From the NCBI GenBank assembly GCA_002633005.1, contig NMRA01000330.1:62001-126000 (forward strand): DNA of 64,000 nucleotides, given 5' to 3'. A program made the translations under genes and the position numbers. The DNA comes from Phoronis australis (taxonomy: Eukaryota; Phoronida; Phoronidae). Below, in pieces: positions 1-10,982 of this stretch (within the stretch, counting starts at the first letter, position 1; each line of letters begins with the position of its first letter). Below the pieces are notes generated by a model, which was given only the letters and a program-made list of their open reading frames with translations, did no database searches and was not told where the DNA came from.

Positions 1-2777
1 CTCAAAAATGTACACACTTCAACGTCTGGAGTTCAAATTCAGTTCCCGTGGGTATCTGAGATTCTGCGCAGGCCTACCCCATGCAGGTTACACCTTATTT
101 TTAACGTAGATGTGCCAGTCATGACGTGCTCCGTGCATGCGCGCACCCGTAGAAGGGGGGCTCGGGGGGCCCGAACGAGCCCTCCCTCCAATTTGGTAAA
201 ATGCCTTGGGCAAAAAGGACCGCCTCAAAGAAACAAAAAGTCCAAGAAAAAAGAGACAGAAATCCACAAAGGCAGGAATTCGGCACATGCACAATTCATA
301 GCCCTGAACAAGTCCCGTATTTCGTTTTTTTCTTTACTAAAAGGTCTACAACATCAAAAATTCGAGCTTCCCTATGTTTTAGGCTGGGTGCGTGCGTGCC
401 GTGTGTGTAGTATGCACGGGGATTGCCAGCAAACGATTAAAAAATTCATTGCGCAATACTATTAGAAACAAAACATCAAGGAAGTGCAGAGAGAACCTTT
501 CCAATTTGATGACCAATGACTTAGATTTTATTTGTTTAAGTACTTAAACTTCATTTTCGATCTGCGGTTTGTAAACTTGAACCCAGTAATCTAGTTCCTA
601 AGCCAAGAAACAATTTACTGTCATTCGAAGTGTGAAAACATTTTGGGACACTTTGTAGAGCTGTCCGAAATTCATCAATTTCCTTGAGATTTATTTCAGA
701 TTGACAAAAATCATGTTGTGTACTTTTATATTTTGGGGATCTGATGATTGATCGAAATTTCCCTATGTCGGCCTGCAACTACCGGTAAGTTCATTGAAGC
801 ATTGTCATTTCTTACAAGATTAGCTACTTATTGTAAAAAATCATCTCTTATTCAGTCCATTTTCATGATACACAAGCATGTAAATCAGAAACCAACAATC
901 AAATCCAGGAACAATGCGTTTACCTTGATTAAAGGACTTAATTACTTTTTGATCCCCTGTCGGTGAGTTTAAAAAACAAGTTTTGTACCGAATTCAAAAA
1001 AGCAATGCATTTATTGTCATTTGAATAGTGAGTAAATTTTTTGGAAGTGTCCAAATTTCATCAATGTCTTCAGTTGAGAATTATTTTAGATAGGTAAGAA
1101 GCGTCCAAGTTCAGTTTACTATTTGGGGATCGGATTATACTAGAGTTTTTCCATATTCAGGATTCAACTTAATTCCCTGTAATCATTTCTTAAAAGACTA
1201 GCTTGTAATTGCCAAAAATCATCAATAACCTGTCAGTTTTCGTAGATACATAAACATGTAAACCAGAAACTAACGAATTCGTTGATCAAAACGGAAAGTT
1301 ATAAACATCGCAGATTTTTGACGGGTAACCGGGGGAAAATGGGAGATTGGGTATTTTTGGCTCATTTCCAAGGTACCTATAACGGTTCACTAGTTGAACT
1401 TGACCTCAGAAAAACCTAAAATATTTGTTTATCATTGCGAGTATTTGAGTACACTCGTTCGACATGTACACGGTCACCCAATTGTAGCCTCGACAACAGT
1501 GTTTTCCACATGTTGGAATTCTTTACCAACAACTCATAGTGACCATTTTCGAAAGGGATACTATTCTTGTGATACCATGGGAAACAGTAACATTATTTTG
1601 TAACTAACCATTGAAAATTGCCCTTTTGTGTAGTTAACAAATAGCGGTCTTCAAGTTCTTCAAAATTCCACCCTTTCGATTTTGGTCAACTCTCTTGTTT
1701 TTTTTTCACATTTTTTGGTTGTTTGGGTCGAATGTCTTGATACTACTGTGCTGTGCACGAATGTTTTGTATTTTTTAATGGAATCTCAAGCTCCCTCGTG
1801 AAAACTAGGAAGTGTCGTATCTACATGTATACAGGGACAAAGAGACATTTTTCCGAACTGCTCCACCGAGAGAGGGTCCCGTCTGAAATAGGACACCTTA
1901 ATTATGAAAGGCTAAACAGAAAAGAGTGACAGTTTATTCCACCGCCGTGTGGTCACAAGACGGTGCAGGCAGTGACCTTCCTCAACATGAAAGTCGGTTG
2001 CACGATTTCACAATAAAACAGGAAACTAGACGTTATCGAGTCCAACTTTGGGCCCTCTCTCCATGAGTCGACCCTAAAACATGAAAAGGTTGTCACTTGA
2101 ATGTCATCAATGGCCTTCTTCAAAAGTGGGGCCCTCAATATGAAAATATCTATATTTTGAAAAATCAAGAAATGTGCAGCAATCGATGATATCTGTCAGA
2201 TCATCAATTTTTCTCAAGTGATATACAATTCTAGAAAAAATCGACTGTTGTCTCGAGTCCATTATCCCTTGCCAGAGACTGGGGCGTCTAGAAAAATGTG
2301 ATTTTGCAGTCGCAACATTGACTTATTGAATTTGAAAATTCAGTAGATTAATACGTTTCGCAAAAGCTTCGTTTTACAATTTTTTCGATTTTTCGAAATA
2401 TATGCATTAATCATTACGTGCACGTTTTAAGTTCGTTTAGACAACCTGTGCTGCGAAACCATGACTTCAAGATTACCGTGAGTGTTTGAACTTCCAGTGT
2501 TGCTTTCATGTCCACCGGCAGGTGTCTCTCTTAAACCTCAAGGCAGCGAAGCACGTCACACAGGTTTTCAAGTTATTCTTTTGTGCTATATTTGAACGCA
2601 GTGGGTTGCAGCAAGCTTATCGTATTCGTGAGATAAAGACAGGGAAGTTGTAAGAGGGATATGACTTGTTGGCTGTGTCGGTAAAGAGTGAAATTGTGAT
2701 GATTTGGTAGGTGATCGGATCGTCTGCTCGTCATGCCATTGGCACCATGTCCATAGATTAATCTATGACTATGCACT

Positions 2778-2896
2778 GCACTGGTGGGATATAGCGGTCC
2801 CTGTTTCTAAGGACCAGGCAATCACTGAGTAACAAACCCGTTATTCAGTGGATGAAACTGGTTCTCAACTCAAGGACCGCTACATCCGACCAGTGC
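2778..2896. repeat. Small inverted-repeat (MITE-like) element
   Basis: The left arm begins GCACTGGTGGGATATAGCGG and continues into GTCC. The right arm reads GGACCGCTACATCCGACCAG then TGC, its imperfect reverse complement. The arms are about 23-40 nt with a short spacer, so the whole 119 bp could fold into one hairpin. There is no coding capacity. It is probably a non-autonomous DNA transposon. Confidence 0.6.
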
Positions 2897-3568
2897 TGGC
2901 ACTAACACTGTTGTTCCTTTCAACAGCGCCGATCTAGGATATCATAACTTCATAAGGACATAAGGGGGGTAACTTTTTGTCTCGCATGCCTTGAATAATA
3001 CGCTTACACGAAAGTCACGCATTTCTAAAGATATGCGTGACTTTACCGCTCGTTGTTCTGAGCTGCTTTTACCAGGATCAAAACCGCGCTCTCTTTGACA
3101 AAGAGAACGCGGCGCCAGAGTCTGATCAGTTGGGATAACTGCATTGTCCGGTGCGAGCAAGACCCAATTAAGTGTAATTACCCAACCACCATAAACTGTA
3201 CTAAGCATTTCTGTCTGAACAAAACGAGTGCATTTTCAAAATGCATTAACCAACAGTTTTCGTTAAAAACAAATACCATAGCGGTAATCAGATGGAAAAA
3301 ACAACCAAGTTTGGTTTTCGATTTTTATTTTAAGTTAAAAACTACGAACATTGGGGTACGATCAAAGATAAACGACTGTGTGTATTGATATACTCGGTGG
3401 AGTTACAAACGCCGATCAGAGTTAACAATATCATATGGATTATTCTTCTAAAAACTAAACAACTCACAGTGTCTAAATTGATGTCAATAACTTTTAAAAC
3501 ATTGCTAAATTAATGGCCCAGCACATGCCGAACTACTTTACTCGAGGAATAGTACACTAACTGGAAAA

Positions 3569-3660
3569 CTGCCTCCCGTTCACTAACGCTAGGACCTCGC
3601 TAAAAAGCAAGACTGTGCGAGATTACGTAAGATGCATTCAAGGTTTGTTATTTTCTTTAA
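3569..3660. repeat. Truncated copy of the GTTCAGTAACGCTAGG MITE family
   Basis: The segment with CCCGTTCACTAACGCTAGGA and AAAAAGCAAGACT closely matches the left halves of the elements at 24144-24300 and 34731-34873. The right inverted end is missing. Confidence 0.55.
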
Positions 3661-4184
3661 ATTCCAGAAAATATTTATTTAAAATAAGCTAGGTTTTTCT
3701 TAGGGGAAGTTCAAGTGCTACTAGGAAGTAATGTTCTTGAAAGTTACTATCTATCCAAACATCAGGACTACTGGTGATCGACACACTTAAAGTCGACTAG
3801 AGCTGCTATCAAGATTGTGTCATAATTTACGTGCAAAGTTGGCCGACTGTATCTGTGAATCTTCACTAGCCACTCTTAGTCCTGTATGAAATTGATGAAA
3901 GGACATTATTTTGTTGGTTATTTGTGTAGCAAGAGACACAGCAGTGTGCAACTGTTTATGTAAAAATTCACTGTAAACAGAAAACTTCCTGAAGACTTAA
4001 CAGTAAGTCTCCTGCATAGATTTTGAGAAAGGCCTGTAGCAATTAGTGATTACTTTTATGGTCTTTTCACTATCCCAAAATACTTTCCCTGCGTACAGAA
4101 GCCCTTTGGAATGGGCACTGTTTCTGAATGGAGCCTAGCTGCCACTGACACTATCCTAGTTCACTAAGCTGTTGAGGTGACAAG

Positions 4185-4415
4185 CTAGCGTGTCAAAAGC
4201 GCCACGTTTGGCACGCCACGTTCGACACGCTATCGCCAGGTTTTACACGCTTATTGCCACGTTTGACACACTAAGCGTGTCAAGCGTGGAGTATTGGAAC
4301 AAGAATTACACGTTTTTGACACGTTTGACACGCCATGTTTTACACATTCGACACGCTTTTAGGGCGTTCCAATACTCCACGTTTTTAGAGCGTGTCAAAC
4401 GTGTAAAATTCTCAC
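4185..4415. repeat. Cluster of inverted copies of an ACGTTTGACACG motif
   Basis: The motif GCGTGTCAAACGTG and its reverse complement recur about ten times. One longer inverted pair is visible: CGTGGAGTATTGGAAC near 4286 and GTTCCAATACTCCACG near 4366, enclosing about 65 bp. A small foldback element or a degenerate satellite would explain it. It does not encode a recognisable protein. Confidence 0.5.
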
Positions 4416-4429
4416 CCGGGTATGCTCGA

Positions 4430-4925
4430 TCAGAAGTATTCTATAGGATCTTGTAGAATATTCTATAGACTATCCTTCTGGATCCTATAGAATTTTCTTT
4501 TGGAATTGCTTTACATTCCAAATTGTGCTTTCTACACAATACGTAAAACAATGTACGTCATGGACAATATTAAGTCTAATTTTTAAGGGAAGTTATTTCT
4601 GGCAATGAAATGAGTACAACTTGCGTATGATTTAATATAGGAAATACCAAAATGACGAGGCAATTAACAAATTAAGACTCGCCTGAACATTAAAATTTAA
4701 AAAAATTAATGACTCAGAAGAGTTGAAAGTAGATAAAAACAAACCGATATCTTTATACTATATACTCTTAAACTATTTGTTTGTTAAAATGATTAGAAAT
4801 CGGATTTCTGAAAAATTTCCTGTAGGATTTTTTCTATAGGAATTCCTATAGGAAATCTTGATCCTACAGGAGTCCTATAAGAAATCGGTATCCCTATAGG
4901 AGTTTCTATAAGATCTTATAGAAAT
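4430..4925 (+). repeat. Interspersed element with CCTATAGGA palindromic ends (copy 1)
   Basis: Both flanks are dense in the palindrome CCTATAGGA and variants. The core (about 4640-4800) matches the reverse complement of 47470-47640, with shared stretches such as TTGTTAAAATG and GACTCAGAAGAG. The second copy at 47400-47905 has the same palindromic borders. It is a two-copy inverted interspersed repeat, probably non-autonomous. Confidence 0.6.
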
Positions 4926-5313
4926 ATTTTTGCATGGGCTATTCAAATTCAGGTCACTAATTGGGTAAGTTACCCAGCTTCAGGTAACTTACCTAATGTA
5001 GGCTAGTGAATGTTACCTGTATGTTACCTAAAGCTAACTTCAAAGTTACCCACGTAGGGTTTGGGGGCTGTGCATTCATTGAATAACGAACATATACATT
5101 TTCAATTTTTGTCACAGGAATGAAAGGTTTGAGACATCTGTAGTGGGTGTGTCTAAACAGGCCTATAATTCGAGTTTTAGGCACTGAACTAGGAAGAAAT
5201 GTTTTTGTCTTTCTGTATTTAACATCTAGTGAAAACTAATTTCTATTTTCAGACATCTTCAGAGATGGGGTTATGTGACTTCCCCAGGTAGCTGTTGTAT
5301 AAGAACCTCCTAC

Positions 5314-5580
5314 ATGGCACGAATGAAACAGATACTCGTCAAGTTATTGTCGAAATTTCTCTTAGAAAAAGAAAGCCGAGTAGTAGTGACGTTCTGCTCC
5401 TCATTTCTGATTGGTGTATTAGCAGCCATCACTCTGTTCTTGCACAATTCATTGAAACCAAACACACAGATGAGTGATCTATCACGTCTGAAAGAATCGC
5501 CTGAGAAGTACTATCGTCAGTTATTGAAGTCACATAATGTATTTAATGCTACAGGAACTCAGCTGGATACTTATGAGAGT
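5314..5580 (+). CDS. Gene A exon 1: cytoplasmic tail, membrane anchor, start of stem
   Basis: The exon follows an acceptor (TCTATTTTCAG, ending 5252). The frame before 5314 stays open back to 5254 but has no ATG, so I start at ATG 5314 (MARMKQ); ATG 5323 is an alternative. A basic tail of about 22 residues precedes a hydrophobic helix, as expected for a type II Golgi enzyme. The first possible donor is GTAAGT at 5581. It falls after a complete codon and matches the phase-0 start of exon 2. The same donor recurs in every following repeat unit, so the exon may extend in 33-nt steps. Confidence 0.7.
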
Positions 5581-8500
5581 GTAAGTCATGGTTTGACTGA
5601 TACTTATGAGAGTGTAAGTCATGGTTTGACTGATACTTATGAGAGTGTAAGTCATGGTTTGACTGATACTTATGAGAGTGTAAGTCATGGTTTGACTGAT
5701 ACTTATGAGAGTGTAAGTCATGGTTTGACTGATACTTATGAGAGTGTAAGTCATGGTTTGACTGATACTTATGAGAGTGTAAGTCATGGTTTGACTGATA
5801 CTTATGAGAGTGTAAGTCATGGTTTGACTGATACTTATGAGAGTGTAAGTCATGGTTTGACTGATACTTATGAGAGTGTAAGTCATGGTTTGACTGATAC
5901 TTATGAGAGTGTAAGTCATGGTTTGACTGATACTTATGAGAGTGTAAGTCATGGTTTGACTGATACTTATGAGAGTGTAAGTCATGGTTTGACTGATACT
6001 TATGAGAGTGTAAGTCATGGTTTGACTGATACTTATGAGAGTGTAAGTCATGGTTTGACTGATACTTATGAGAGTGTAAGTCATGGTTTGACTGATACTT
6101 ATGAGAGTGTAAGTCATGGTTTGACTGATACTTATGAGAGTGTAAGTCATGGTTTGACTGATACTTATGAGAGTGTAAGTCATGGTTTGACTGATACTTA
6201 TGAGAGTGTAAGTCATGGTTTGACTGATACTTATGAGAGTGTAAGTCATGGTTTGACTGATACTTATGAGAGTGTAAGTCATGGTTTGACTGATACTTAT
6301 GAGAGTGTAAGTCATGGTTTGACTGATACTTATGAGAGTGTAAGTCATGGTTTGACTGATACTTATGAGAGTGTAAGTCATGGTTTGACTGATACTTATG
6401 AGAGTGTAAGTCATGGTTTGACTGATACTTATGAGAGTGTAAGTCATGGTTTGACTGATACTTATGAGAGTGTAAGNTCTCTCTCACACATTGTCAATTG
6501 TGTTTAATTAAATTGCCTCAGGCTGCTGATGTTATTGTTCTCTAGATAATGAGACCCATCATAAACACATCGGGCTGACGACACCAGTATTTTTAAATTT
6601 TCATTTAAAAGTTTGTAAATAGTATATTTGAATAATTTGTGAAAAGCACACGTGATTTAAGGTTTTTGAATTCTTCTGAAAATTGGACAAGACATGTGAC
6701 TTATACCACCTAAAACGTTTCTTTAATGTTGCTACATGTATGTTATGTTCCCCATTAATTCTGCTGGATGCGCAACATAATTTGGCCAATTACCAAACCA
6801 CCAGGCAACAGTTGGATTTTGAGGTAAACCATAATCGTCGTCGTACAATTCTTGGCATGTCTACTTGGTGACAATCTATGGCCACACGACCAGCTGGTAT
6901 GGTCTAGAGTATTTTATACATTTACATTTAAAAATGTAAATGTTCTTTACTTGGATAAAATGGACAGCAATTCTTGTGTTATTTAATGAAAAAACAGTTG
7001 CTAATTGTATTGTTTCTAAAATTTTTAGTTGCTGAGAATTTTGTTACTAACAAGAAAAAGTTTATTGTGGTTATATGATTGGCTTAGTATGGCTGTTGTA
7101 CTGTTCAAACCATGGTTTGAAAAGGTCATTTTGACCTACTAGATAAATAATTTTACAGAAATTAGGAATAACATGGAATTGAACGACTCAGTATTTGAGC
7201 ACGATGTGGCCCTTTTCACTTTCCAGTGGGACATGAGAGAAGTTTGTACAAGAAATTAGCGTGTTGGTAGCACCCTGGCTCTGGTTAAGTTCATATGTCA
7301 CACTCATGTCTGTAGAACTAAGAAACTTTTGCTTTGATTTCTTCTTTTTTCTCATTTTGGGGACATTGGAATAATGATGTCGTTACATGACAAAGCAACT
7401 AAGGTAAATGGTGTTTTTTGAAACCACAATTTACCCACCACTAAGTGCTTAAAGTCCCTTAAAGTCATAAGTGAAAAGGAAGTGTTTAATGGTAATACAG
7501 TGTATACTATTTGTATCTAAACAGGTCGTGGAAGAAGACCAGTTCCTGAAGGCCAAGGTGAAGGTCCTTTGTTGGACTAAGACTGACCAGCGGTCTGTAA
7601 CCACCCTTTACATCACATGGGGAAAGCGATGCAATGAATTTGTGTCTTTTGTCACATCTGCAGACAGTTCACGTACAGTACCAAGTATCACTACCGTACA
7701 GTTATCTGTGTCCAGTTTGGATGGCTGGCGAGGTACCCAGCATGTGTTCAGATATTTGCGACTACATTACGGCATATACGATTGGTTCTTATTTGCTGAT
7801 GAAGACACGTTTGTCATTGTGGAAAACCTGCGCTATTACGCCACCATGTTCAACGCTAGTCAGCCATTTTATCTGGGTCACACCTACATGAGCATGCTGG
7901 GTCTCCAGTACCAGACTGAAGAGGGCGCATATGTTCTGAGTCATGGCGCACTCAATGCTGTTGTTACAAATCTGCAAAAATCAATATGCTCGAGTTGGAT
8001 TTCCAACTCTGAAAGCACTATGCTTGCTCAATGTCTGCTTCAGAGTGGAATCACTCCTCTCGACACAAGAGATCACCTCGACCGTGAGAGGTTCCTAGTC
8101 TATACCCCCACAGACCATCTAATACCAGGAAAGATAATGTTGGGTGACCCTTATAGTCTCTTCAGTGTGCACACTACAAAGCAGGTATGGATGTATAAGT
8201 TTTGTGTAGTAGTCCGGTAACACATGTTGTTTACAAGTTACTTGTACTTATCAATTCACTATTTCATTATGAAATTCGCTCATTGAGTCCACCTTGTTTG
8301 GTTGAATAGCACAACAACAAGTTGGGGGGGGGGGTGCAGTTTATCTCTTACTTTACTTTCTTACACTAGTATCGCATATTTCCTCAGTGGTACTGTCCTC
8401 TGTCTTGCATTTCTACGTAAGCTAACACTAGCGAGTTGAGTGGAGCCGGTGTTCTTAGGGTAAAGTTTTCACACTAATTAGTCTTTCTTTATTGTAGACT

Positions 8501-8938
8501 AATGGCAAAGCTGTTTTTGTATTTTTATAAGACGCAACTTTTTTGTTTTAGGTGGCCTCAGGGTCCAGTGGTTTTCTTAAGTTTTCCAAGGTGTCCTGTT
8601 TCACCATGTGCTTTGTAAAATTGTTTATTGCATGTTTCTTTTTCACTCAAAAGTTTTATCTCTCTTTCTCTCTCTCCCTCTCTTCCTCCCCCTCTTCCCC
8701 TTCTCCCCCTGCCCCTCCACCTCCCCCTCCGCCTCCCCCTCGCCCCCTCTCCCTCGCTCTCTCGCTCTCTCTTCCTCTCCCACGCATTGTCAACCATGGT
8801 GATTTTCTGTTCCAGCGAATGAGAGAAACATCTGTTGCTTCATTCAACAGTTCATCAATGACTGTGACAATGTGTGAGACGGACTGCATGGTTACAATCA
8901 CACACTTCTTTACTAAATCTTTGAATGATCAGAACTGA
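5314..8938 (+). CDS. Diverged C1GALT1-like beta-1,3-galactosyltransferase (gene A)
   Basis: A member of the glycosyltransferase 31 family nearest to C1GALT1 (T-synthase). That enzyme adds galactose to GalNAc-Ser/Thr in the Golgi to form core-1 O-glycans. Proposed exons are 5314-5580, 7525-8184 and, less surely, 8816-8938. All junctions are phase 0, giving about 349 residues with the shortest first exon, close to the family length. Residues 23-43 form a signal-anchor helix. KVLCW, TWGKRCN, WFLFADEDTFVI (metal-binding DxD as DED, residues 181-183), SRD-like TRDHLDRERF and HLIPG are family landmarks. The acceptor-loop motif GYMSGGAG is replaced by LQYQTEEGA, and the ED of SxEDL is lost. It is therefore a functionally changed or decaying paralogue. 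The better-conserved paralogue follows 1.8 kb downstream on the same strand. Confidence 0.75.
5566..6476 (+). repeat. 33-bp minisatellite, 27 full copies plus a partial one, spanning the exon 1 donor
   Basis: The units are identical as far as I can read and encode DTYESVSHGLT in frame with gene A exon 1. Unit 1 begins at 5566, and the 28th, partial unit ends at an ambiguous base (N, 6477). Because 33 is a multiple of three and the unit has no stop, the array is one open frame on the plus strand and leaves two minus-strand frames open as well. Each complete unit contains GAGAGT|GTAAGT, a good donor. The array ends beside a dispersed repeat that starts near 6495. Confidence 0.95.
6495..6865 (+). 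repeat. Dispersed repeat family R1, copy 1
   Basis: About 370 bp running from TTAATTAAATTGCCTCAGGC to GAGGTAAACC and TTCTTGGCATGT. Other copies are at about 9060-9535 and 39380-39815 (plus) and 54490-54625 (minus, partial). It has no coding capacity and lies inside gene A intron 1. Confidence 0.75.
7525..8184 (+). CDS. Gene A exon 2: catalytic domain
   Basis: The acceptor is CTAAACAG, ending 7524, and the donor is CAG|GTATGG after 8184. The 660 nt are 220 whole codons. The exon encodes the body of the GT31 domain from KVKVLCW to DHLIPG. Its extent matches exon 2 of the neighbouring paralogue (14753-15426), which ends at the equivalent point. The final segment lacks the WYWxYxFYP block seen in that paralogue. 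Confidence 0.85.
8640..8795 (+). repeat. Polypyrimidine (CT-rich) tract
   Basis: About 135 nt almost free of purines on the plus strand, made of TCTC, CCTC and CCCCCT runs. It ends about 25 nt before a usable acceptor (CTGTTCCAG, ending 8815). It creates several spurious low-complexity reading frames (Ser/Pro/Leu-rich forward, Arg/Glu/Gly-rich reverse). Confidence 0.85.
8816..8938 (+). CDS. Candidate terminal exon of gene A
   Basis: After the CT-rich tract and CTGTTCCAG, an open frame in phase 0 runs 40 codons to TGA. The resemblance of VASFNSSSMTV to the [13 protein letters not shown] region of the paralogue's last exon is weak, and the CCS motif is absent. It could be the true C-terminus, a decayed one, or not coding. 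An alternative small exon after TTGTTTTAG (from 8552) is also possible. Confidence 0.35.
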   Translation, partial: RMRETSVASFNSSSMTVTMCETDCMVTITHFFTKSLNDQN

Positions 8939-10732
8939 GAGTTTGTCAGATTAATTAGTGTTTGTTCCAAACTCTTCCCAGTGGTTTTTCAGGAACAAAA
9001 TCGAGTGACTTGTACCAACTAGCGGAAGTCTCGCTCATTTCTTACTTTGTGTTTTAAATCTGACGTACAGTGCATGAAAAGAATCCTATGTTGACTCCCT
9101 AACTAGTTGAGATTGGACAACTCGACTGGTTTGCGCAACTCAGAATCTGCAGGTTTAGATCAAAGACACTGTGCTGTTGTGGTTAATTAAGTTGCCTCAG
9201 GCTGCTGATGTTATCATTCTCTAGATAATGAGACCCATCATAAACACATTAGAGGGAACAAAATTGTATTTTTGAATTTTCATTTTGAAAGTTTGTAAAT
9301 AGTATGTTTGAATAGTTCGTGAAACGCACACGTGATTAGGTTTTTGAATTTTGAAAATTTGATAAGACTAAAATGTGACTTTTACAACCTAAAATATTGG
9401 TTTAATGTTGCAATACTATGTTCCTCATTAATTCTATTGGGTGTGCTACGTAGTTGGGCCAAATTACCAAATCACCAGGCAGCAGTTGGATTTTGAGGTA
9501 AGCCAAGTGTCATCATACAATTCTTGGCATGTGACAATTAAGAGGTGAACTTCGTGTTACTTTGTGGACAGAAATGCTCCTGTCATATTGTTCTTTGGGG
9601 CTAAGTTAAAAGCTGGGTGCATATATTATGTCACTGCTGAGTCAGTGTAAAACTGTTATGTGCTTTATACACTATACCTATGATTTAAAAGTTTTAATGT
9701 ATTAGTTTAGCGACTCAACTCCCTCTTTTCATGATTTCGAACATTCACATATAAAAGGATACTATACCCTGCCTTTAACCAATCGTTTCGTCACCTGTTA
9801 ATGCATCATTGGTGTCAGTCTTCCAAGTTAAAGACAGGAATCAACTGTAAACTCATACTCCATATGTCACGAATTGGATATTACGGTCCTTGGTGGGTGG
9901 TCTTTTCTGACCCACAATTGCTGTGTTACTCGCTTAAGCCAAAGGTCAGGCTTGTCCGTTGAGCAGACTTTGAAGCACCCTCCAATCTTTTGATGGTTTT
10001 CATGGATTATGAAGCATTATTTTGTTTCAGAGAACTGGATGGGAAAGTTGTTTGTAGTATCTTTTAATTGGCCAAAACTGGGTTTGGTATCCTTTTAATT
10101 TGGACGCAGTTTTTGGATGTGTGAGATTTATTGGGTATCTGTGTTCAGTTTCATGTTGGTTACGGTTTCATTTTTGGTTTCAACTTAAAAGATATAATGT
10201 GGTGAAGTCTCACCAATTGATGAAATAATATGGCAGACAAAAGAAGTTATCTTTTCTTATTGAAAGATCTGTACAGCACTAATAATGACTTTCCATGTAA
10301 CACAGCTACCAGCAGACCATATTTTGAACATTTTGGGTATTCACAACAAGTTTAGATGTCCATTAAAAATGGCGATTTTCTCAATTATTTGTTATCAAAA
10401 TAAATGAGATTTCACCACACGTGGTTAAAACTAGGACCAAATGTGTTTATTGGGTCGTACCAGGTCACTGAGCTGTCGCAATTGACGTTCTCGTTACTCG
10501 ATAGGTGGCGATACATTCGTCATTCTATAGGTGGCGCTGATGTTAACAGTTCTACCGTAGACTGATTTAGTCGCTTCCACTGAGATAAGGCCGCTTCCAT
10601 AGGATCAACTACCTAAGCTATTTGATTGGTTCTCGGTGAAGACTTCCGCATTATAGACAAATCGAATGTCTTAACCACTGGAGGTATCGTAACCAACAAA
10701 GTCAATCAAGTGCAGCCATTTACGGGCAGGAA
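8939..10732. other. Intergenic region between the two galactosyltransferase genes
   Basis: Apart from the R1 repeat copy I see no gene here. The promoter and any 5' untranslated sequence of gene B should lie in the right part, before ATG 10733. I could not place a TATA box or initiator with confidence. Confidence 0.5.
9060..9535 (+). repeat. Dispersed repeat family R1, copy 2
   Basis: This copy matches 6495-6865 from TTAATTAAGTTGCCTCAGGC onward. It also shares an upstream part with the copy at 39380 (AAAGAATCCTATGTTGACTC; GGTTTGCGCAACTCAGAAT), so this longer form is probably nearer to full length. Confidence 0.75.
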
Positions 10733-10982
10733 ATGTCGCCCTCGGGAGGGTTCGCGCGTTCTGTTATTCCCACGTTCGGAGTGGGCTTATTTTTTGGTTT
10801 TGCAATGACGTATTTAGTTATATACTCGTCCAATGTGATAAGCATCGTGCCCCACCAAGTTAAAGTCGTCGAGTCGTCTGGTTTTATACCCAGCGAACCA
10901 CACAGTCATGGCGAATTGGATTCGTTGCGGGGTCCCGAGCAAGCAGTCAGCTGGCACGATTTCCACGACGAACATCATTTAG
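10733..10982 (+). CDS. C1GALT1: Gene B exon 1: tail, membrane anchor and stem
   Basis: ATG 10733 starts [11 protein letters not shown]. The hydrophobic stretch [20 protein letters not shown] is the signal anchor. The exon ends after one base of a glycine codon (TTA G|GTAAAT), and the next exon supplies GC, restoring the codon. The stem is rich in His, Glu and Asp and poorly conserved, as usual. Confidence 0.88.

Larger units (their letters stand above)
1..5252. other. Intergenic DNA without recognisable genes
   Basis: No open frame here is longer than about 120 codons and none resembles a protein family I know. The stretch is AT-rich. It holds several small inverted-repeat elements (2778-2896, about 4185-4415, about 4430-4925), listed separately, and a truncated copy of a repeat also found at 24144 and 34731 (3569-3660). 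The promoter and any 5' untranslated exon of the galactosyltransferase-like gene starting at 5314 may lie in its right part, but I could not identify them. Confidence 0.6.

Noticed and set aside
5530-6487. Two minus-strand open frames of more than 300 codons
   Set aside because: They are pure shadows of the 33-bp array, whose unit has no stop in these frames.
8558-8901. Arg/Glu/Gly-rich and Ser/Pro-rich frames over the CT tract
   Set aside because: Low-complexity translation of a polypyrimidine tract.
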